Positions 44,103 to 57,322 of a stretch of DNA of 64,000 bases are shown here, piece after piece. Source of the stretch: Diphasiastrum complanatum. Taxonomy: Eukaryota > Streptophyta > Lycopodiopsida > Lycopodiales > Lycopodiaceae. Each line of letters opens with the position of its first letter. The stretch's first letter is position 1. Under the pieces are notes generated by a model. The model was not told the origin of the DNA. It ran no database searches and worked only from the letters and a program-made list of their open reading frames with translations. The position numbers and the translations under genes are program-made. The DNA is taken from positions 46,880,633 through 46,944,632 of the forward strand of contig CM055106.1 in assembly GCA_029204225.1 (NCBI GenBank), in the 5' to 3' direction.

Positions 44103-46080
44103 TAACTAGTAACTACTAACTTGGTAGCTGCATTTATTTACTTGCATAACTTGCAATAAACCGAATAGTGAGTACTAAGAGCTACATCCTAATTTCTCAC
44201 TTGCACTATGATGCGTACACGTCCTCCTCTGCCTGGTCTCTCGGTGGCAAATCTGGAACCTTTGCCACATCGATCTCATCCGGATTAACCTACGCACATG
44301 TCACAATGCACATTGAAATCAAGACAAAATTTGGAGGGCCGACAAGAGTTAAAATTTAGCTACAGTCTACTATGATCTATCTAGTATCTACTATCTGGGA
44401 TCACATGCTAGAAATTATAATTTATGGCTTACCTGGATAGGCTCTGCGGTGGTCTGGAGTCTACCCAAAAGTCTCAGGTTGGCATATACGTACACCAACC
44501 TCTCCAACTGTCTAGAGGAGAGTCGATTCCTCTTCTTTGTGTGAATCAGGGAATGAACACTCCAGTTTCTCTCACAAGCGCAGTCCTGTGAGAGGATCCT
44601 GATGGCAAGGCGACGCAATTTGGGGACATCAATCCCAAACTTCGACCACCATGACACGGGACGCAGCTGGCCTGAATCACAGTTCAAGGGGGAGTTAGTA
44701 GTTGTAGTTATAGCCATCTTGACGTTGCATGCTTTAGGCTTGTCAGTGTGTCACTTGTCCAAGGTCTTGAAATAAATTTTCAAAGTTCGAACTAATTATT
44801 GTAATTTACTAATTTGCGGGCAATAATACATTTGTCCCTCCTAGGGTGCAGGACCTGTCACTCGAGCAGAGCGTAGGAGGGCAGGAGAGGGTACGAGCTC
44901 CCATGCTCATAGCCCTGACAATGAGTCTGAGTCTGAGGCATCGTCAAGGTCAGAGTCCTCAAAGGAGGAGGAGTATGTGGATGAGGAGTCCGAGGAGAGT
45001 GGGGATGAGGATGAGGGGCATCATACCTCTGCCTCCAATGAGGATTTAGTCGCTGCCACTCGAGAGACCACAGCAGGCTCCATAGCACCAGCGAGCTAGA
45101 GGAGACTCAGGCCTAGGAGAGCTTAGAGTGCTCAGTGTACACTGTAGATTAGTTACTAGTAGTCTGTAGATAGATCATAGACTATAGTAGTTGTAGTTAC
45201 ATAGTATTGATGAGCATTGACTCTTGAGTTGTTTACATATCATCAGAGTCTCAGACATGTCACATGTGGCATTACACTGGTGACCTGAATCATCAGGCAC
45301 CTGGAGGCTGGCATATGTATTATGTTATGATATATAATGGATTCTAATTTCTGATTCCTGAAGTTAACTGTTAGTTGATTATCTAGATTCTAATATTAGT
45401 AATTACTAATGGTCATTGGTTTTATAGTTTTGATTTTGTTCAATGTTAACTGATGAATCTAACCTAAATTTTTTTGGCTTTAGCCTTTCTCAAACATTGT
45501 CATAACCTTCTTGTTTATTCTTTTCTCCGATCTCGACATTGCAAATAAGTTTGAAACAAAATTACAATCTTTAGCAAGCTGCAAGCAGCAGTAGGAACTA
45601 GGTAATGTGGCAAATCCTAAAGGCATTATGCATTGCCTCAAGTTCCAAGTTTCAACTGTTAGAAGTCTAATGTATTCATGATTCATGACTCAGATTCCAG
45701 AACGGTGAACCTATGGTCTACCTAGCTACCATATCAGACTATTATCACCTCAAATTTTAGTTATACTCCTAAACCTCAAGTTCCAACTCCACAGTCTCCT
45801 TACCAAGCAAATCCTTGTACCCAGGATATGGTTACTGCAGTTCTCTTAAACTTGGGTCATTATGTTTTGATACGACAGGAGATCTGATTATGCTTATCCT
45901 GATATCTGTAAATTTAGAGGAAATTGTTTAGCTATCAAGTATTTGTACAGTGACATGTACATCTAAGAAAATTATTATTTTTTTAAAAATGAAAAAGACA
46001 GGTTCGAACCGTTTTTTGATTCGAACCTGGCCTGCCTGTTCGAACCGGAAAGAATTGGTTCGAATCGGGGTGTAACCTTG
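44103..46080 (+). mobile_element. hAT element B, right part, with internal inversion
   Basis: Resumes the element interrupted at 18903. A segment of about 0.55 kb (about 44160-44716) is inverted: its dimerisation exon reads on the minus strand (VPKLRRLAIRILSQDCACER, 44660-44430). After it the + strand resumes with the acidic-tail exon (44852-45127) and the 3' end GTGTAACCTTG at 46080. The 5' end of B is not found. Confidence 0.75.
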
Positions 46081-47764
46081 ACGTGCTCTCCATCCACCAA
46101 CTCCCGAGTAGACTGAGTGGATGGCAAAAGGGAAAAATATGTCAATAACGCCAAACCTGCGTCCTGCCCCTTGCAAGGCCGTCACTGAAGGGCGTACCGT
46201 TATGGTCCATAACAATTCACAACCACTAAAGCTGAATAAACGGTAATGACAGAGGCTATAAAAGTATGTTTAATGGGTGTCATCTCTAAACAAAAAACTC
46301 AACTTTCAAACAAAGACACCAAGTGTCACACATTGTGACAACCAAGGGGCAATGCATTGGGAAAATTTGTATGTTTCATACAAGAAAAAAGCATATCTAG
46401 ATTAGGCATCAATACATAAAAAAATTTCTCATAAAAGGGTGAAATACAGCTTGAGTATTGTCCTTCAAAAGACATGCTGGCAAACTTAATGACAATGACT
46501 CTGACAAAGGAAAGACAAGACTCATTGGTATAGAAAATGAACTTGTAAAAGCCTTGACGCCAACACTTGAAGTGGGAATGTTGGAATTTTGTCAAGACTA
46601 GACCTGGAAACCTATAAATCAGAGAGAGAAAGCTCTTTAGTTAAGTGGGGTGGTATAGGTTAGATAAGTTAGTTAATGTCACAGTGCAATGAATTGCTAC
46701 TTGATTGCTTATTCTAATAGGACAATTTAAACATAGACAAGCATCAATAGATCTAGAACCTATACATAAGCAATCATTTCGAGTTTTCTGAGTGTGAGAT
46801 TGACCATTGGCTCTTTTAGAGATGTTTTCTCCTTTTGCTATCCATACAATTAAACTAAATTCATGAAGAGCGTATGATCTATTTGTAGTTAGATTCATCT
46901 TCTTTGCTTCTTTTAAGCCTTTCTTCTAAATCATCGAGTGAGAAAATTCATATAAGTGTGATCATACAAGTCTCAAGGAGCCTAGATCTATTTTCTCATA
47001 AGTATTTAGCAATCCGAATACGTAATCAACTCTGGAAAAAGACATGAGTTTATGACCAAAAAACACAACAGGATTATGCCAATTTAGGAAAGTTTAGCTC
47101 CTAGAAAAAATGTGATCTCTCAATAACCAACTACAGGGTGCGCCAAAATGTAGTCAAACCAGAAAAAATGTACGAACTTTTGCCTAACAGCTGAAGAAAT
47201 GACCAGCCAAAAATTGGACATTTAGTATCTGAACTTCTATATCTGATAAGCAGTTTGTAAAGTGATCCTTTGATGACCTATTTAGGGAAGACGTCCAAAT
47301 GTATGCCAAAGTTCAACCATAAAAACGAGAAAGATCAACAGTTGGTTTTGGAGTTTTCTAGCACCCTGCCTTTTACCCGAAACGAAAGACTATTGTAATT
47401 GAGAATCTCATGTGTGAGGAAAATACCACCCACTTTTTCCCTTCCCAGAGAGTGCATTGATACCAAGTAATGATTAAATACACACATTCAACCAATAGAT
47501 GAAATTGTTTTGATCAAGCATATGTAAGGCCATAACAAAATGATGATCTCCACATGTATGTTGGGATTCTATGCATCACTTGCTGCCTACATGAGCCATG
47601 GTAGACCTAAGCCTTCTCTCTGAACAATAAGCAAATAAACAGACACTCACAAGCCTATTTATAATGTTTGAGGCCCTTGACTTGTCCAGATTAGTGCTGA
47701 AAGCAAACAATCCAAAATCAAAAGAGATGAAAAATTAGAAAAGCAGAACAGGTGATGGACTTAC
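46081..47764 (-). other. Donor-side part of the giant intron
   Basis: AT-rich sequence without recognisable transposon domains or RNA genes. It begins right after the hAT B end. Confidence 0.5.
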
Positions 47765-48112
47765 AATATTCAATTTCCTTTGCATGCTTTGTAGAGCTTG
47801 TAATCTTGCAGTGTTTACTGCATTATCTCTATAATTTTGTTCAACTTCGACTGTTCTCCAAGAGTCCCATTTAGCACTAAGTTCTTTCAATTCCCTTAAG
47901 GTACCAGCAGTAAATGATTGCACTCTTTCATCATCCTGATTTGAATTTTTTCTGAATAATCTCCTTGCTTTTTCTTCATTTTCCTGAAAAGCACTTGCCA
48001 AAGCCTCACGCTGGGTAAGAGCTTCTGTCACAGCTGGAGGAAGAAAGTCGTTTCCTCGGTGCAAAGTGATACATGACTTGTCACTGGCAATTAGAACACC
48101 CCCTGTAAGCCG
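47765..48112 (-). CDS. CFM3: CFM3-like protein, exon ending the previous CRM domain
   Basis: A 348-base, phase 0-0 exon: acceptor TTCTTGGTACAG/CGG, donor ATT/GTAAGT. It opens with RLTGGVLIASDKSCITLHRG and NDFLPPAVTEALTQREAL, the end of a preceding CRM domain (family form LYRGKDFLPP). A charged helical linker follows (QENEEKARRLFRK, AGTLRELKELSAKWDSW). It joins in frame to the exon at 16459 ([13 protein letters not shown]), giving the standard order CRM, linker, CRM. Upstream exons encoding the transit peptide and first CRM sequence are not found up to 64000, so the previous intron is also long. Confidence 0.88.
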
Positions 48113-48691
48113 CTGTACCAAGAAAACAAGCATAACTTAACATATACTGGATACACACAAAGTGCTAATATCACATGCACATCAGACCTACTATGACATT
48201 ATATTCTTGGTTGATGTTCAGCAGCACATATTGCAATTTGAAAAGATGTTATCACTAAGTTGGCTGTGATGGCATATTTCATTCTATGTACCCCACAAAT
48301 GTACTTGATACTCAAACTTCAGCTCACAATAAGAAATTTATTTATGATGATAGATTATAGGGCATACATGTAAAGGCTACAAGTTTGGTGTGTCAAATCG
48401 GTTTGACTGATGTGAGTTCTGGAGGATTATATGGGGCTCAAAGCAAATCAAATTAATATCTTGAATATGCTTCCCTCTGAAAACTCCACAAAAGGGGACA
48501 TGGATTGGGATTTCAAAAGAGTATATGAGTTGTCAGCTCCAATTTCAATTAGTTCATTCTCAAGAAGCATAGTGTGCCAGCTCATAGTAGCTAGAGTAAG
48601 TGAACGCCAGAGTTGAGATGAGGATTTCTCTTTCGGAAAAAATTTTATCATCGGTCTGCAAGACATCTATGCGCTACGAACGATCAATGAG

Positions 48692-48734
<43 letters not shown>

Positions 48735-48942
48735 GATGGTCCAGTGGATCTGAGCATCAATGATGTTACATACCTATGTAACTAGCAATACTTCAGTGAC
48801 CCCTATATGTCCATTTAGTGTTGGGGGCTAAATGGCAAGTTACCCTTGGATAAGGGGTACCCTTAGGATTAAGGGTAGGTGCCTTTGGATAAGGGCAGGC
48901 AAGTGACTATACCTTGGTCGGAGGTATGGAATCAAGTTACCC
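48113..48942 (-). other. Upstream intron of the CFM3-like gene, acceptor side
   Basis: Pyrimidine-rich acceptor TTCTTGTTTTCTTGGTACAG just before 48112 on the minus strand. Contains a (CT)n tract at about 48693-48730 and short AAGGGTACC-like repeats near 48840-48900. No further exon recognised. Confidence 0.5.
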
Positions 48943-49078
48943 CAAGGTTGCATCGAACCGCGGTTCGAACCGCCTTTCACGGTTTGAACCATCAAATCGT
49001 TCAGACCTGGTTCGAACCGTTCGATCCGTCTGGTCCTAAAACGATTTCCAGAATCCAGAATCGGGATTTTGTTCGCGC

Positions 49079-49080
<2 letters not shown>

Positions 49081-49133
<53 letters not shown>

Positions 49134-49667
49134 GTGTGCACTTAGCACTGTGTGTCACTGTGTGTGCATTTGCCATTCAGATTGTGTGTGTGTGTGTGCT
49201 CAGTGCTGTGTGTGAGAGAGAGAGAAAGAAAATGGTGTGATATTGTGTGTGTGTGTGTCTTTTGATGTGTACAGTGTGTGTGAGTGAATCAGTGATTGTG
49301 TGAGAGAGAGTGTGTGTGTGTGTGTGTGTGTATGACATGTGTGCACTGTGTGTGTGTGTGTGTGTGTGTGTGAGTTTTGAGATGTGTGCACTATGAGTTT
49401 GTGTGAGGCTTGAGCACTAAGATTGTGTGTGTGTGCACTGTAGTCTGTGTGTGCACTGTGTGTGATATTTTGTGTGTGTGTGACATTGTGTGCACTGTGT
49501 GTGTTGAATCTTGATGGGGTTCAATGTGGGGCCTGGGCAGTGGGCATTGTGAGAGGGATGTGGGACCTGGGTAGCTACTTAGAAGTTAGAACTTAGAACT
49601 TAGGAGTTAGTCCGAGTTAGTAGTTACTAGATAGTAGAGTCTAATTAGAACTTAGAACTTAGAGAGA

Positions 49668-49728
<61 letters not shown>
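49081..49728. repeat. (GA)n and (TG)n tracts of hAT C leader
   Basis: Perfect (GA)n at 49081-49122 followed by many TGTGTG blocks and (GA)n again near 49699-49728. Simple-sequence ORFs here are artefacts. Confidence 0.9.
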
Positions 49729-49731
<3 letters not shown>

Positions 49732-49736
49732 CCACT

Positions 49737-49996
49737 ATGCCAAGGGATAGGGATCCCTTGTGGGATCACATCACCATTGCTACGGCCTATGGCACATCGG
49801 GCACGAAGAGATGGACTTGCAGATACTGTCACCAGTCTTACACTGGAGGGCCCACACACATCAGGGCACATTTGTTACGTATGAGGGGGTACGAGATTGC
49901 CCCTTGCATGCATGCTCCTGACACGCTACTCACTCCTGTCGCATTGAAGGAGGTTGGCCCTTCGAGGATGGGGCCCAGACCGAGAGGTCAACAACT
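49737..49996 (+). CDS. hAT C transposase exon 1: intact BED zinc finger
   Basis: MPRDRDPLWDHITIATAYGT, GTKRWTCRYCHQSYTGGPTH, IRAHLL. A full BED-type finger (CxxC, HxxxH) with the conserved Trp before the first Cys. It ends at GAGAG/GTCAAC. Unlike the copy in hAT A it is uninterrupted. The rest of this transposase lies in exons after copia 2, so the exon alone would not make an active protein. Confidence 0.8.
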
Positions 49997-50055
49997 CTAA
50001 GACTCTTACACTTTAGAGTTCAAACATTGATCAAGTTTTAAGTTTTAACTCACAT

Positions 50056-50060
50056 GATAC
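50056..50060 (+). repeat. 5-bp target duplication of copia 2 (GATAC)
   Basis: Repeated at 56061-56065 on the other side of the element. Confidence 0.75.
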
Positions 50061-51882
50061 GGTAGGAAATAGAAGCCTAAGGATCCAAAATCTTGCAATG
50101 TACCAACATCATGATGAAGAGTAAGTGTAGAACCAAAAAAATCAGCAAGAGATACTGATTTTAAAGAGGCATGTGCCTTCCCTTCGTAGTAAGATATTTC
50201 TTTGCTGTCCTGCAAAGTCTCCAATGGCCGACAAGGAACTGTTATGGGCTATTCAACACTTTGCTGCCCAAAGTGTTCCCAACATGGACCATGTTGTCCA
50301 TAATCTTCCACAGGCTGTTCCTGAAGCATAATGGACTGCTCATGATGTAAAATGGGCTGTAAATGACCAAAAGAAGATGACTGAACCTGCTGTCCAACGT
50401 CTTCATCATAAAAATTTGGCAAACTATCAAGAGATGCATCAACGATGGTGTCATCAAAGCTGTCCCTCGAAGAGGTATGGGATGACATAGAAGATTCTTC
50501 AAGTAATGAAAAATTCTCTCCAATCAAATGCTCAATCTTAACACTTTGAACAAAAGTACTAATTGACACATGTTGACTCGCTCCTCGATTAGTACAAAAA
50601 GGTTCCAAAGAGTGCTTGAATTTTTCAGCCTTTGCTAAAACATCAAATTGAAAAAGTTTCGCATGAAACTTTTCACTAATGCATCCATCGCATGCATCAA
50701 CTTGCGGTGACTTAAAAAAAGAAGATTGCTTCAATATCTGCTCAATGTATCGTTGTTGAGAGATGAAGATTCCTGCCCCATGTGGAAGATCAACAAGAAC
50801 CCAAGTGTGGTTCTTCATGAGTGAGTTATACTCCTCTTGCATCACATCCTCCCAACATTTTACTCCTCTGGCCTGCTCATGAAAAGCAGGTTCTACTGCA
50901 CCATCCTCAATAGAAATAAGAGCAAAATCAAAAAAATCAGCAAATTCTACTGATTTAGTAGAGGCACGAGTCTTCCCTTCATAGAAATGATCCACTTTGT
51001 TGTCCTGCAAACTCTGCAACAACCATTTCGGGACTGGTTTGGGCTGTCCAACAGCCTTACCGTCAACACTTTGCTGTCCAAAGTATTCCGAACTTGGACC
51101 TTGCTGTCCAATGTCTTCAATAGGCTGCTCTTCACCATAAATAGGTTCTTCTTGATGAACTATGGGCTGCAAAATTGAAGAAGTAGTGGGCTGTCCACTA
51201 GAAGTTGATGGCAGTCCCTTCTCTTCATAATTAGATGGCAAAACCAAATCTGAAAATATTTCAACATATGCATCATGGGGGAAGTCCCCTTTCATGACAT
51301 GAGTGGGCGCAACATCATAGGTCTTTTCATCAAAATGAACATCACAACTCACTGATTTTATTAGTATCCATATTAAACAACCTATAGCCCTTGCTTTCAC
51401 TACTATAGCCAACAAATATGCATTTAACTCCTTTATCATCAAGCTTGGTTCTTAGCTTATCGGGAATGAAAGCATAAGCCGTGCAACCAAAGATGCGTAA
51501 GTGAGAAACAGTAGGCTTCTTACCATACCAAACTTCATAAGGAGTTAATACCTTCAAGGCTTTAGTAGGACACCGAATACTAATGTAAGCCGCCGTTATA
51601 ACCGCTTCAGCCCAGAACTTGTGAGGTAGGCCCTTTGCCTTGAGCATGCATCGAGCCATCTCCATGATAGTGCGATTCTTTCTTTCGGCAACACCATTTT
51701 GTTGAGGTGTGTAAGGGGGTTGTCATTTGATGATGGATACCTTTGCTTTGAAGATAAGTACCAAACGTATTCTATATATATTCCCCTCCTCGGTCGGTAC
51801 GTAAGGTCTTCAAAGAGTGCCCAAACTGATTTTCTATCATTGCTAGAAAATCCTTAAAGCGTTGAAAAACTTCAGATGTACT

Positions 51883-53288
51883 GATTTTGGTGAGACATGT
51901 GTGTTTCCTCCTAGGTAAAAAGATGCTTTGCTATCCCGCAAAGGCTCGGACAACCAACAAGAGGCTGTAGCAGGCTGTCCAACAGCCACAAAATCACCAA
52001 CACTTTGCTGTCCAAAGTGTTCCAAATGTGGACCTTGCTGTCCAAAAACCTTCCGCAGGCCGTTCCCGATGCATAATAGGATGCTCACGATGTAACATAG
52101 GCTGAAAATGATAAATAAACTATGGCTAAATCTGGTGTCCACCATCTTCAAGAAAAAAACCAACAGCTTGCCACTTTGAACACCCAAATAATCTAGCAAC
52201 ACGCCACTTTAAACCAATGTACTAATTGACATGATTTTTTCCCCTCCTCCATTAGTACAAAATGGCTTCAAAGAATGCTTGATTTCAGCCTTTTCCAAAA
52301 CATTATCTTGAGAAGCTTGCTCATAAAGTTCTTTACTAATGCATCCATCATTTGCAACAAATGTCTCAAGAGAAGAAGAATGCTTTACCATACCAACATT
52401 CCGATGCAAACTTGTACTTGTAGAAAGACAATGATCAAACTTTGCATGACTTTGCCCTTCTACCTTCAAAGAGGATGAACTAGAGAGGAGAAAGCATGAT
52501 GATGAATCCTTTATTCGGTACATCTTTAAAAGTGTTTCCCAAGCACTTTTAGAAGTCTTGCAAAATCTCAAATGATATAAGATAGATCTTGTTACCAATA
52601 AAATCTTGATCATCACGTCGATGCAAAATCTCAGCTTGCAACTCCATGAAGAATAGTTGGTGCCATCCAACATATCTTCACCTGAACAAGTACGAATTGC
52701 TCCCAAATATCTTGCCATAAGAACCAGCCAAGAAGATAAACTTTTTCAAACCCTAAATGTGCCCTAAAAGACACAAAAACCAGCAAGTATCAAATCTGAC
52801 AAATCAGCACCGGAATGTGTCGAAATCACACATTAGATGGATGTAGGAACTACCATGTAGGAAATCAAAGTGCCAAGATCCTTCTAACATTCAATCTCCA
52901 TATACAAGAAGAAGAAAAAGAGGAAGAAGAAGAAGAGGGAGAGGGTTAGGCGCCCTCAAGGAGAGAGAAAGTAGTAGCAATGCTTGAAAGGGAATGAATT
53001 ACAAATGAACAAAGAGTACATATAAATAGGCCTTCCAAGGGCCTAGACTCTTCCAAACTCTAAGTTCTAGAACCTTCCAAGACCCACTACTAATTATAGG
53101 GCACCCCCAAAAGTCAAGATAGGGTCCCTTAACATAATTAGACTTTACTTGGACCCACAAATTACTACTGGACCAAAATTGGGTCCAACTCAACTAGAAT
53201 TGACCTAACATGGTCTAAATAATAAACCTAACCCGTGGTTACACAAGTCTCGACCTTTTGGGTCAAAGTAACATTATTACTTCTAACA
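51883..53288 (-). mobile_element. Copia 3, short derivative inside copia 2
   Basis: Flanked by GTACT at 51878-51882 and 53289-53293. It has an LTR of about 433 bp at 52856-53288 and a gag start (MARYLGAIRT, LDGTNYSSWS) downstream in sense. Only 1.4 kb long; most coding sequence is absent. The copia 2 integrase resumes immediately on both sides. Confidence 0.72.
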
Positions 53289-55583
53289 GTACTTACACCT
53301 TCCAATGAATTCGGTCCTCATTGGACCACATACATCACTATGAACCAAATCAAATTTGCCATCAACTCTAATAGTTCCATCAATTGGAAAAGCTTGCCTT
53401 TGAAATTTTCCAAGTATGCATCCTTCGCATACATGTCCTTCGGGATGCTCAATATTAGGAATGTCTTCAACCATATTGAATCTCTTCAACATCTTTAAGC
53501 TAGCAAAGTTGAGATGTCCACACCTAGCATGCCATAATTCAGCCAACTCCAAAGAATGTGAACTTGATGCAACAAGACAAAAAGATGATGAAGCTCTTCG
53601 CTCATAGGTATCCATAAGGAACAATCCACCACGTAATGTTCCCGAAGCAATGATCATAAGAGATCTCTTTGGGTCTTTGATAAGACATTTGTCTTCTTTG
53701 AATTCCACAACCAATCCTTGATTCATAATTGTAGAGACCGAAATGAGATTCTTTTTTATTTTTGGAACATAAGGTACATTACGAATGTACTTCTCCTCAC
53801 CATTGGGTAAGATAATGGGGATCACTCCAATACCTTGATAGGATAAGAGATGTTATCAACACCTTGAACTTTGCTTCCATCATGCACTTTCACAAGCTTT
53901 GTGAAGACTTCTTTGTTATAAGTCATATGGCGTGTAGCACCGCTATCAATCACCCAATCAATAGATGAAGATGAGCTGTTTTCTGCTGAAAAACCAGCAA
54001 GATTTGAAGTGGCAGAAATCTCGTCTTGAGAAGAGATGAGATTATTAGTGATAAAAGCATAATCATTATTGAAAAGATTATCCTCCTTTCCAAATTGTTG
54101 TTCCAAAGTAATGATTGCGGTACTTGTATCGTTACCTTTCTCTTTTTCCTTTGCAAGCCTCTTCCTACATTCTTTGATGTTATGCCCAAACTTCTTGCAA
54201 TAGTGGCACTTAACCTTTTTCTTGGAGTCTTGATCTTGAGCTTCCTTAGATTTTTGATCATGAAGTTTTGAAAGAAGGCTTCCCTTTCCACTTGCCTTTG
54301 CCTTTGCCTTTTGCAAAGAAAGCTTGATCTTCTTGTTCACCAAAGTTAATCCTTGTTTGCTCTGCTTGAAAAAGTAAGCCAACAAGTTCGTCGAAGGAGA
54401 TTTGTTGTCCCCTAAAAGAAATGCTCAATGATGACACAAATGGAAGGTAAGAATTAGGAAGAGAGTTGAGAGTAATAGATACAAATTGTGAGTTCTCAAT
54501 CACCTCATCAATACTAAGAAGCTCCTCTCGAAGATCCTCGATCTTCGTCAAGTGATTTGTAAGCAAATCACCTTCTTGCATCTTCAAGATAAAAAGTTGA
54601 TTTCGAAGATATACCACTTTTGCCGCATTCTTTACTTGAAACATCTTGGCAAGAGTCTCCCAAGCACTTTTGAAAGTCTTGCATGATCTTATATGAGGAA
54701 GGATAGATCTCTTCACTGATAATGCAATGACGGAATGTGCTTGTGCATCTCATCGATCCCACTTTGTTTGCTTATCGGAAGACACCTTCGTAGTTGAAAA
54801 GGTAGTTGTTCTAGATGGTCTAATAGGTGCCACGGCCTTTCTTCGTCACCATTAACTACTTCCCACAAACCTTTAGCAATTAGAAGGTTCTTTATCATGT
54901 AGCACCACAAGGAATAGTTTGTGCCATCCAGCCTATCTTCATTAAATAAAAAACCAATAGACTCCGATTCTTTAGCCATAACAGAAAAATCAGCTTGTAG
55001 TAGATAGGAAATAGACTTTCCAATACAAAATCTACTCAAAGGGCAGCAACCTCAAAGTTGAAATTATGAGTACAATAGATTGCAATACTCCACATGCAAT
55101 TTGCTCAACAAGTAATGACATAGGTGGCTGATTTCTGCACAAAAAAACAGAATGCTCACAAATAGGTAGACTTCGAATGAAGCCAAAACCAAAACCAGAA
55201 ATTTGTGGCTGAAAAGAGTGCATACTATGTGCATATAGAGCTGATGGTAGCACCCTACTCCAAGCTCACCAACAGGGAAATTTCAGCAGGAAATGTGTCC
55301 AAAACACATGTATCTTCATTTAAGAAGTAAATCTGAAATTTTCAGCATGTAATTGAGTCAAGATCACATGCAATTGGTTTGAGCATGGGCGCCCTACTGC
55401 TAGCTCTCAAATAGGTGAAGGTGCCCTGCAATTTCCTGCAAAAAAGCTATAAGAAGATGAACAGATTCTTCTCCTGCAAAAATCAGCAGCTTGATGATTT
55501 TCTGCAACCAAAAGGGGAAGAAGATAGCTTCCTATTGGGCGCCCTCCTGCAAGCAATATGATCACCTAAAGGCTCTGATACCA

Positions 55584-56060
55584 TGTAGGAAATAGAAGCC
55601 TAAGGAACCAGAATCTTAACTATTCAATCACACAACATTCTCAAAAGAAAGAGAGAGATGGCTAGAAACCCTCTTGTAGAAACTCGTGGACAGCCAAGGA
55701 GAATAGTCAGTATTGCTTACAAAAGTGTCTCATACAAATGGGATGCACACATATATATAGTCCAAGATGACTATCTAACTTCATGACTATTGGCTATCCA
55801 ACTACTTGACTATTGACTATCCAACTTTCTATACGTTACATAGAAAGAATAAGGTATCTCCAATATGTCAAGTTGGGGTACTTAATGTCACAATTAGGCC
55901 TAGTGGACCCATGAGTCCCTACCAAGTTAATTTCATACTAACTTAGCTAACTCTAAGTTTAGTAAGCCTAATATAATAAATGACCATGGTTACACAACTC
56001 TCGACCTTTTGGGTCAAAGTAACCTATGGTAATGTAAGCAATTCCATTTACATTCCAACA
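55584..56060 (-). repeat. Copia 2, 5' LTR (477 bp)
   Basis: TGTAGGAAATAG at one edge and CCAACA at the other, next to the primer site GGCTCTGATACCA. Confidence 0.82.
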
Positions 56061-56144
56061 GATACATCAAGTTTGAAGTTTCAATTTCATTGATCATCTA
56101 ATTTCTAAATTGTATTGTGATTTCAAATTTGTCTTTTTTGGCAG

Positions 56145-56662
56145 ATCGAGATGCAGTCACGGCGACACACCCAGAGGCCACCACATCACGCCCCCCAGTT
56201 GCCATCCGCTCACCCCTCGCTTCCCATCGCTCAAACGACAGAGCTGCAGATGAGGCAGGGCCTAGTACCCGGCCTAACCCGCCTTCTGGTGCAGGATCTT
56301 CGACACCACCTCCAGCCATGACCACACCGGCACCACATCATCCACCTGAGAGAGGGAGAGGTAGACGGGGCCGCACTACACAGATGGGGGGTCGGGAGTA
56401 CTATGTGTCCAGCTTCGCTCCCAGAGCCATGGCAGAGGCAGAGGTTGTCGTTCGATAGTTGTTCTACACCTGCGATCTGCCATTTCATCTGGCTAGGACC
56501 CCGGCATGGAGGAGGGCGATGAGTGTGGTGAGTGCGGTGAGTGCGATTGGGCAGGTGTGGCAGGGGCCATCTTGCGAGCACCTGAGGACAAAGGGGCTTC
56601 TTGATAAGCGGGCTTCTATTGACCAGAAGCTAGAGCCTCTCGGGAAGGCATGGGCCCAGTAC
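56145..56662 (+). pseudogene. hAT C transposase exon 2
   Basis: Homologous to 24365-24778 plus 31168-31265 of hAT A but uninterrupted by gypsy: Pro-rich linker, APRAMAEAEVVV, FYTCDLPFHLARTPAWRRAM, EHLRTKGLLDKRASIDQKLE. An in-frame TAG follows EAEVVVR where hAT A reads Gln. It shows the empty-site sequence for gypsy 1. Confidence 0.8.
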
Positions 56663-57102
56663 GTACTACTTGCTTTTAACTTTATGCACTCCAAACTTTA
56701 AAGACTTTATGATGATTGATCTGAGATCATTGATATGTATTATGTATTATGTAGTAATAAGCATGTACATTGTAATTTGTACATTAAGTTTTAACTTTTC
56801 ATACATTGTGCCATGTGGTGGCATTGCACATGCGGCATGCCACAATGCATACTTATTACTTGTTAATTGCAGCTAGCTATTTATGTTTACTCATGAATCA
56901 TGAATCATGATTGTAATTTGTCAATATTCAAATGATCATTTATCATTGGAATTTGCCATGAAATTTGAATTACAATCTAAGATCTATCCTCTCGGATCTA
57001 TCATCTTGTTTTGTCACCTGTAAGTTGTGCAACACTGCAACAATGCAATGTGAGTCGTGACCACGGTCCACTGACTTGTCACCTGTGAACTTTCAACTAG
57101 GT

Positions 57103-57322
57103 ATGGTTGCACCATCATATCTAATGGTTGGAGCGATACGAGGAGGCGCCACATATTGAATACGCTGGTGTCTTTGTGCATGGGGACGATGTTTCTCAGA
57201 TCCATCGACACCTCTGTCACGGTTCCCGGGTGCGTCCACGATTGGGTTGGTATGCCGGCGAGTACATGTTCTCACATATTCGAGCTGCCATTGAGGAGGT
57301 CGGACCACAGCACGTTGTACAG
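57103..57322 (+). pseudogene. hAT C transposase exon 3
   Basis: YGCTIISNGWSDTRRRHILN, TLVSLCMGTMFLRSID, followed by a short insertion that shifts the frame relative to hAT A. The first catalytic Asp of SDGWSD reads Asn here, so this copy would lack activity. Confidence 0.7.

Larger units (their letters stand above)
50061..56060 (-). mobile_element. Ty1/copia element 2, interrupted by copia 3
   Basis: Minus strand, flanked by GATAC. The 5' LTR is 55584-56060 (477 bp), with a Met primer site next to it (55571-55583). Gag (LDGTNYSLWCYMIKNLLIAK; CHYCKKFGHNIKECRK), protease (WVIDSGATRHMT), pre-integrase (ARCGHLNFASLKML) and integrase pieces (ARCMLKAKGLPHKFWAEAVI) follow, with a short RT-like piece near 50800. 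Only the first ~35 bases of the 3' LTR can be recognised at 50061. It is internally rearranged and broken, and belongs to the same family as copia 1. Confidence 0.82.

Noticed and set aside
49200-49400. His/Thr-rich protein on the minus strand
   Set aside because: A product of the TG microsatellite.
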